DNA of 10,784 nt from CAZGSG01 sp964528095 (GTDB lineage Bacteria > Bacteroidota > Bacteroidia > Chitinophagales > Chitinophagaceae). This document shows positions 6,447 to 10,784 of the stretch, piece after piece. Each line of letters begins with the position of its first letter. Within the stretch, counting starts at the first letter, position 1. Made by a program: the position numbers and the translations under genes. The notes below the pieces were generated by a model. It saw only the letters and a program-made list of their open reading frames with translations, did no database searches and was not told where the DNA came from. The stretch lies in NCBI GenBank assembly GCA_964528095.1, contig CAZGSG010000203.1, forward strand, positions 1-10,784, read 5' to 3'.

Positions 6447-7478
6447 ATGAAAAAAGTTATTCTTTTCCTGGTGCCGGTTTTTTTGCTTGCCGCGTGCAGT
6501 AACAACAAAAATGGCCCTGATGTGTCAGCCGTCAAAGTAAATGTTACTGTTGACCGATTTGACCAGGATTTTTTCTCCCTGGATACGCTCGATCTTCATT
6601 CTTCTGTAAAAAAATTGCAGTCAAAATATCCTACCCTCCTGCCAATTTTTATCAATAGGATACTAGGACTCGATTCTACCAGTTTCGTACCCGGGGTAAA
6701 AGCATTTCTGCGATTGAGTAAACCAATACTGGACACATCCAATCTTGTTTTCCCGGGAACAGCAAATTTGAAAGCGGATTTCCAAAAAGCTTTCCAATAT
6801 GTCAATTATTATTTTCCGGAATATAAGGTACCCGCGATCATTACTGTGCTGGGTCCAATCGACGCACTCGCACAAACCTCCAGCGGTTATTCTCCTGATT
6901 TTATTGGCCCGGAGTTTTTGGGGATCAGTTTACAATTTTACCTGGGAAAAGACTTTTCCATCTATAAAGACCCCTATTTTATCGACCAGGTAGCCCCTTT
7001 GTTCCGCAGCCGCCGTTTCAGTAAGGAGTATATCGTTTCTGACGCCATGCAATTGGTTGTCGATGATCTATTTCCAGACAACAGCAGTACAAAGCCGCTG
7101 ATCGAGCAAATGATCGAAAAAGGGAAACAGTGGTGGTTACTGGATAAATTTTTACCGGAGACTGCGGATTCTCTAAAAACCGGGTATACCCAGCAGCAAC
7201 TGGACTGGTGTGCTCAGAATGAAGGCCTGATCTGGAGTTATATTATAAAAAACGAGGACTTGTATTCGATCAATAATGCCACTATTCAGAATTATATCGG
7301 TGAATCTCCCTTTACACAAATCTTTTCACAGGAATTTTCTCCTGGCAATATCGGCCAATGGGTCGGATGGAGGATCCTGGAAAAGTATGCAGACAATAAC
7401 CCGGGAAAAAAACCGGAAGAGATCATGAAGGCGTCTGCCAAACAAATATTGGAAGGAGCAAAATACAAACCCAAATAA
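6447..7478 (+). CDS. gldB: GldB-family lipoprotein
   Basis: A 343-residue lipoprotein. Residues 1-16 are a signal peptide and the lipobox LAAC puts the lipidated Cys at 17. The mature protein follows the GldB pattern: an early VDRFDQDFF strand (36-44), a YPTLLPIF segment near 60-67, a central FLGISLQFYLGKDFSIYKD region (about 158-176), and a conserved C-terminal half with LLDKFLPETADS, GYTQQQLDWCAQNE, the SPFTQIFSQEFSPGNIGQWVGWRI stretch split across about 290-314, and the closing KYKPK. In Flavobacterium, GldB is a cell-envelope lipoprotein needed for gliding; it is also found in Bacteroidota not known to glide, so its presence does not prove motility. It is divergent from nadE. The usual partner gldC does not follow; the next gene is a desaturase 110 bp downstream. 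Confidence 0.88.
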   Translation: MKKVILFLVPVFLLAACSNNKNGPDVSAVKVNVTVDRFDQDFFSLDTLDLHSSVKKLQSKYPTLLPIFINRILGLDSTSFVPGVKAFLRLSKPILDTSNLVFPGTANLKADFQKAFQYVNYYFPEYKVPAIITVLGPIDALAQTSSGYSPDFIGPEFLGISLQFYLGKDFSIYKDPYFIDQVAPLFRSRRFSKEYIVSDAMQLVVDDLFPDNSSTKPLIEQMIEKGKQWWLLDKFLPETADSLKTGYTQQQLDWCAQNEGLIWSYIIKNEDLYSINNATIQNYIGESPFTQIFSQEFSPGNIGQWVGWRILEKYADNNPGKKPEEIMKASAKQILEGAKYKPK

Positions 7479-7554
7479 TCCCTGTTCCGCATTACTTACG
7501 CCTAATTTCTTATCTTGTATCATCTATCACGGGTTAGCTGATTATAGTATGGCC

Positions 7555-7570
7555 TGTTAATTGTTTAACA
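7555..7570. promoter_or_regulatory. 16-bp palindrome upstream of the desaturase, possible operator
   Basis: TGTTAA and TTAACA form perfect inverted arms around a 4-nt centre (TTGT), and pairing can extend outward to CC/GG with a one-base bulge. It lies 18 nt before the desaturase ATG, where a dimeric repressor could act. -7-like boxes one T short are seen at 7511-7517 (TATCTTG) and 7577-7583 (TATTTTG). No regulator gene is next to it. Nothing else is recognised in the 7479-7588 gap. Confidence 0.35.
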
Positions 7571-7588
7571 AGGTATTATTTTGAATTC

Positions 7589-8632
7589 ATGAAGACATTG
7601 ACCGCAATTACAGATCCTGTTTATATTCCTAAAGAAAAGTTTAACTGGTATGACAAGTTCTGGCTCCGCATAATCAACGATAAAAGGGATTTACCTTTTA
7701 TCTATCTGCTTACCACGATCCACTTCCTGGTGATGTCTTCGGCGATCATCCTTTTTACTGACCTGCTACAGGGTTGGTGGTGGTGGGCGCTTGCTATCCC
7801 CTATTTCTATGTTTCGCAATTTTATTTTAAGGGCAGGTTTGGGCTCATGCTTCATTGTATTTGTCATCGCAAGTGTTTTAAGCCCCGCTACCAATGGATC
7901 CATACTTACATCACCTGGATCGTTTGTCCATTTTTCGGACACGCTCCGGAGGGTTATTTCAGTCACCATATGGGCATGCACCATGTAGAAAATAATATGC
8001 CCGACGATACCAGTACCACTATGCCCTACCAGCGTGACAGCGCCAGGGATTTTCTGGCCTACTTCTTTAAATTTCTTTTTGTAGGAGTGAAGAACACGGT
8101 ATTGTATCTCTACTATCGCAAAAGAAAAAAATTGTACGTCCGTTTTACACTGGGAGAATACCTGTATATGGCATTTTGTATTATCATGTGCTTTGTAAAC
8201 CTCAAAGCAACACTTGTTATATTCGTTATACCACTTTTGTTTGCAAGGCTTGTCATGATGCTGGGCAACTGGACCCAACACTCCTTTATCGACCGCAATG
8301 ATCCGGAAAATCTTTATACTAATTCGATCAATTGCATCAATACCAAATACAATCATGTATGTTGGAATGATGGATACCATATTATTCACCACCTCAGACC
8401 CGGCATGCATTATACTGAAATGCCCGGCGAATTCTTAAAAAGACAAAATGAATTTGCAGCATACAAGGCCATTGTATTTGACCGCATCCATTACCTGCAC
8501 ATATTCATTTTCCTCCTCACAAAAAGATATGATAAGCTGGCAGACAACCTGGTGAACATCAACAATATGTTCTCAAGCCGCGAAGAAGCCATCGCCCTGA
8601 TGAAGGAAAGGACCAAAAAAATCCCGATCTAA
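7589..8632 (+). CDS. Membrane fatty-acid desaturase family protein
   Basis: A 347-residue integral membrane protein with the three His clusters of the non-haem di-iron desaturase/hydroxylase superfamily: H89-x3-H93 (HCICH), HHMGMHH at 126-132, and HIIHH at 264-268, plus H231 in NWTQH. Hydrophobic stretches at about 37-60, 64-80, 104-117, 157-175 and 191-225 would carry the helices, leaving the His boxes on the cytoplasmic face. The opening (TDPVYIPKEKFNWYDKFWLRIINDKRDLPF, about 8-37) and the GNWTQHSFID and INTKYNHVCWNDGYH blocks match a desaturase family widespread in Bacteroidota. The likely reaction is oxygen-dependent desaturation or hydroxylation of an acyl chain or lipid; substrate and position cannot be told from sequence. 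It is probably a single-gene unit with its own promoter. Confidence 0.88.
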   Translation: MKTLTAITDPVYIPKEKFNWYDKFWLRIINDKRDLPFIYLLTTIHFLVMSSAIILFTDLLQGWWWWALAIPYFYVSQFYFKGRFGLMLHCICHRKCFKPRYQWIHTYITWIVCPFFGHAPEGYFSHHMGMHHVENNMPDDTSTTMPYQRDSARDFLAYFFKFLFVGVKNTVLYLYYRKRKKLYVRFTLGEYLYMAFCIIMCFVNLKATLVIFVIPLLFARLVMMLGNWTQHSFIDRNDPENLYTNSINCINTKYNHVCWNDGYHIIHHLRPGMHYTEMPGEFLKRQNEFAAYKAIVFDRIHYLHIFIFLLTKRYDKLADNLVNINNMFSSREEAIALMKERTKKIPI

Positions 8633-8643
8633 AAGACCGGGAT
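8621..8643 (+). terminator. Weak hairpin at the desaturase stop codon
   Basis: ATCCCG (8621-8626) pairs with CGGGAT (8638-8643), with three more pairs inside after one mismatch. The stop codon lies in the loop. The following bases are AT-rich but have no clean T run, so this is only a possible terminator. The 8633-8711 gap between the convergent desaturase and apaG genes holds nothing else I recognise. Confidence 0.35.
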
Positions 8644-8711
8644 CTAATATTATCATATAAACAAAAAAGAGTCAAATTACAGAGAAGGTTTCTTTTCACC
8701 TCCTTCACCTC

Positions 8712-9098
8712 TTAGTTATTCTTCATCGGCACAATCATCTCAAACGAAGGGATATTCACCTCGAACATCTGTTTGCTGTTCAGGTTTTCCATCTTATACG
8801 TTCCTTTCATCTTACCCATTTCCGTACGCAGGTTACAACCACTTACATACTGGTAACTTTCCCCTGGTTTGATCACGGGTTGTTCGCCCACTACCCCTTC
8901 CCCTTCTACTTCGCGGTGACTTCCATTGCTATCAAATATCTGCCAGTTGCGGCGATGTAATTTTATGGCAAAAGAATTATGATTTTCGATGTTGATGCGA
9001 TATGCAAACATGAACTCCGATTGCAGCGGGTTGCTGTAATCGGGTTGGTAGAAAGTTTCTACGCTTACCTGCACACCTTCAGAGATAATGCTGTTCAT
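8712..9098 (-). CDS. apaG: ApaG domain protein
   Basis: A 128-residue, single-domain protein of the ApaG (DUF525) family, at the usual length. Visible family features: an early VSVETFYQPDYSNP strand, FAYRINIENHN, the HRRNWQIFDSNG segment (48-57 region), the VEGEGVVGEQPVIKPGESYQYVSGC block around 62-88, a GTYKM strand and the closing IPSFEMIVP. The fold is a fibronectin-III-like beta sandwich. No signal peptide or membrane segment is seen, so it is cytoplasmic. Genetic work in Proteobacteria linked ApaG to Co2+ resistance and Mg2+ efflux, but the biochemical role is not settled, and the name should not be read as proof of metal transport. It is convergent with the desaturase and divergent from the isocitrate dehydrogenase gene; no partner is nearby. 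Confidence 0.93.
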   Translation of the reverse strand: MNSIISEGVQVSVETFYQPDYSNPLQSEFMFAYRINIENHNSFAIKLHRRNWQIFDSNGSHREVEGEGVVGEQPVIKPGESYQYVSGCNLRTEMGKMKGTYKMENLNSKQMFEVNIPSFEMIVPMKNN

Positions 9099-9169
9099 GT
9101 AACCGGTTTCAGTAAAAATAATAAAAAAGGTTGATGACAGTAAATCTTACATGATTTTAATAGCCAAAA

Positions 9170-9181
9170 CGTAATTTTACG
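9170..9181. promoter_or_regulatory. Short palindrome in the apaG-icd divergent region
   Basis: CGTAA and TTACG flank a 2-nt centre in the 116-bp divergent gap. Read on the minus strand, the same place contains TACGTTTTG, one T longer than the TAnnTTTG box, and could serve apaG. For icd I see no exact box; TAACTTTTT near 9200 is a weak resemblance. Function is uncertain. Confidence 0.2.
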
Positions 9182-9214
9182 GCTCCTTAAGAAATTTTTT
9201 AACTTTTTATAATT

Positions 9215-10666
9215 ATGAAGATCGCAGTAGCCAAGGGAGACGGGATAGGACCAGAGATTATGGACGCCGTATTACACATTTTTAAGGCCGCGCAAGTGCC
9301 GATCGAATATGAATTCGTTGACATGGGTAAATGGGTCTTTGATAAAGGGTTTAATAACGGAATGACCCCTGAAGCCAAACAATCTATTGAAACCCTGGGC
9401 CTGCTTTTTAAAGGCCCCATGGAGACCCCAAAGGGCAAAGGCGTCAAAAGCATCAATGTAACAGCCAGGAAAACATGGAATACCTACGCCAATAAAAGAG
9501 CTTTTCAGAGCCTGCATGGTGTGGATACCGTTTTCTCCAAAGCAGGCATCCCCATTGATATTACAATTGTACGCGAGAATATAGAAGATACCTATGGCGG
9601 TATCGAGCACATGCTTACACAGGATGTGGCATTGAGCCGCCGCTTTATTACACGCCCGGGAAGCATGCAGGTGATCCGTTATGCATTTGAAATGGCACGC
9701 CAAAAAAATGCTACCCGCATTACCTGCGGGCATAAGGCCAACATCATGAAAATAACAGATGGTCTGTTTTTAGATTGTTTCTATGAAGTAGCCAAGGAGT
9801 ACCCTGAGCTCAAATCCGATGATATCATCGTGGATGATCTTTGTATGAAGCTGGTGACAAGACCCGATAATTTTGATGTGGTTGTATTAACGAACCTGCA
9901 GGGCGATATTGTAAGCGATCTATGTGCAGGTCTTGTTGGGGGTCTTGGATTTGCACCCTCCGCTAATATCGGCGATCATATTTCCATATTCGAAGCAGTG
10001 CATGGTACAGCACCCGATATTGCCGGAAAAAACATAGCCAACCCCACGGCGCTTTTATTGAGCGGCCTCGCGATGTTGCGTCATGTAGGCCTCACTGAAA
10101 ATGCGGCTATTATTGAAAACGCGTTATTGTATACCCTGGAAAATGGCGTGCATACAGGCGATTTCGGCGACCGTTCAATTCCCTCGGTCAATACAACACA
10201 GTTTGCAGATACCATCATTGCCAATTTTGGCAAAAAGCCTGCGCTGGGAGAAAAACCGATCATCCCCAATAAACCAGGTACACCAGCGCCATTTAAGCTG
10301 GAACAAAACTCCATGATGGAGTCTGCTGAATCTGTTAATGAAACGATCGTTGGCGTAGACATGTTCATTGAAAGCAACGAACAACCCGAAGCCATTGCAC
10401 ATAAATGCCAGCGGCATGGGGGATTAAAATTCAAGCTCATCAATATCAGCAATCGTGGCACCCAGGTATGGCCGTCAGGTTCCGTATATACCAACCTGGT
10501 AAATCAATACAATGTACGTTTTGAAAGCATTGACGGCTCAGCATTGAATCAAATGGATGTGATCGGTCTCTATGCAAGCCTCAGTGGCGATTTTAAAGTA
10601 TGCTCACTGGAGTTATTAAATAGCTGGGGCGATAAAAAAGGCTATTCACTTGCGCAGGGGCAGTGA
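9215..10666 (+). CDS. icd: NADP-dependent isocitrate dehydrogenase (long, Thermus-type)
   Basis: A 483-residue cytosolic enzyme of the isocitrate/isopropylmalate dehydrogenase family, converting isocitrate to 2-oxoglutarate and CO2 in the TCA cycle. Family motifs in order: KGDGIGPEI at 7-15, the substrate region with R85, R95 and R120 (TARKTWNTYANKR and IVREN), the catalytic Tyr at 127 in EDTYGG, Lys 174/179 in GHKANIMKITDG, metal-binding Asp residues 231 and 235 in LQGDIVSDL, and the cofactor segment EAVHGTAPDIAGKNIANPTA at 260-279. Residues from about 345 on are an extra C-terminal domain after a Pro-rich linker; length and layout match the Thermus-type enzyme (about 496 residues) and not the roughly 415-residue E. 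coli type. Isopropylmalate dehydrogenase is less likely because of that domain. NADP preference is inferred from the subfamily. The gene stands alone. Confidence 0.93.
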   Translation: MKIAVAKGDGIGPEIMDAVLHIFKAAQVPIEYEFVDMGKWVFDKGFNNGMTPEAKQSIETLGLLFKGPMETPKGKGVKSINVTARKTWNTYANKRAFQSLHGVDTVFSKAGIPIDITIVRENIEDTYGGIEHMLTQDVALSRRFITRPGSMQVIRYAFEMARQKNATRITCGHKANIMKITDGLFLDCFYEVAKEYPELKSDDIIVDDLCMKLVTRPDNFDVVVLTNLQGDIVSDLCAGLVGGLGFAPSANIGDHISIFEAVHGTAPDIAGKNIANPTALLLSGLAMLRHVGLTENAAIIENALLYTLENGVHTGDFGDRSIPSVNTTQFADTIIANFGKKPALGEKPIIPNKPGTPAPFKLEQNSMMESAESVNETIVGVDMFIESNEQPEAIAHKCQRHGGLKFKLINISNRGTQVWPSGSVYTNLVNQYNVRFESIDGSALNQMDVIGLYASLSGDFKVCSLELLNSWGDKKGYSLAQGQ

Positions 10667-10682
10667 TTAAAGTGGTTTTTTA

Positions 10683-10697
10683 ACACGGAGACACGGA
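10683..10697 (+). repeat. Tandem ACACGGA units after icd
   Basis: ACACGGA occurs at 10683-10689 and 10691-10697, eight bases apart, and again at 10774-10780. ACACGGAGACACGG-type sequence is a motif I associate with intergenic repeats in various bacteria. With only three short copies, chance is not excluded. Confidence 0.3.
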
Positions 10698-10722
10698 AAA
10701 AAATGGGTTATTCTTTTTTTTC
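10696..10722 (+). terminator. icd: Possible A/T-rich terminator downstream of icd
   Basis: GAAAAAAA (10696-10703) can pair with TTTTTTTC (10715-10722), giving an 8-bp stem around an 11-nt loop, with the T run on the 3' side. The stem is almost only A-T, so it is weak. The remaining intergenic bases to 10784 show no gene. Confidence 0.3.
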
Positions 10723-10784
10723 GAATAGTATGTCTGGTCTGTACAGTAAGTTATACGTCTACCCGAATTGGAAACACGGAATAG

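Noticed and set aside
7766..8410. A 214-codon open frame on the minus strand, opposite the desaturase
   Set aside because: It lies fully inside a gene with clear family motifs in its own frame, and its translation has no recognisable domain or signal; it is most likely a codon-bias shadow.
9101..9108. AACCGGTT palindrome just upstream of apaG
   Set aside because: An 8-bp palindrome is expected by chance at this scale and has no second copy or partner site.
9272..9733. A 153-codon minus-strand frame inside the isocitrate dehydrogenase gene
   Set aside because: It is opposite the catalytic core of a well-matched enzyme; Cys/His-rich by chance, with no domain.

Overview
The window looks like a piece of a Bacteroidota chromosome, most likely from the Chitinophagales (Chitinophagaceae-like). 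The gene set supports this: a MoxR/DUF58/BatA (aerotolerance-type) cluster, a GldB lipoprotein, a Bacteroidota-type three-His-box desaturase, lipoproteins with short Bacteroidota-style leaders, and several exact copies of the Bacteroidota -7 promoter box TAnnTTTG. The placement rests on protein and promoter recognition by eye, not on a search. No tRNA, rRNA, CRISPR array, transposase, integrase or phage gene is visible. Every gap between genes is under 160 bp.

Layout. (1) 1-3847, minus strand: a four-gene operon read right to left, moxR (AAA+ ATPase), a DUF58 protein with a von Willebrand A (VWA) fold, a signal-peptide/one-TM protein resembling BatD or DUF4381 proteins, and batA (VWA, two TM segments), which runs off the left edge. 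(2) 4001-4450, plus strand: a small lipocalin-like lipoprotein. (3) 4451-4568: a long imperfect palindrome between two convergent genes. (4) 4566-6290, minus: glutamine-dependent NAD+ synthetase, divergent from (5) 6447-7478, plus: GldB. (6) 7589-8632, plus: a membrane fatty-acid desaturase. (7) 8712-9098, minus: ApaG. (8) 9215-10666, plus: a long (Thermus-type) isocitrate dehydrogenase. The last 118 bp are intergenic.

How the genes work together. Only the left third is a clear functional unit: the MoxR ATPase is expected to act on the VWA proteins, and the BatD-like and BatA proteins would sit in the inner membrane. The rest is a set of mostly single-gene units: NAD synthesis, the TCA cycle, lipid desaturation, a cell-envelope lipoprotein and ApaG.

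I did not find a convincing undescribed system. The points most worth a second look are: the DUF58 gene, whose conserved N-terminus appears to continue upstream of any ATG/GTG/TTG codon, perhaps with an ATT start beside an AT-rich repeat; the BatD-like gene, which overruns batA out of frame by 67 nt with an odd tail; the 118-nt dyad between the lipocalin-like gene and nadE; and a 16-bp palindrome just before the desaturase.
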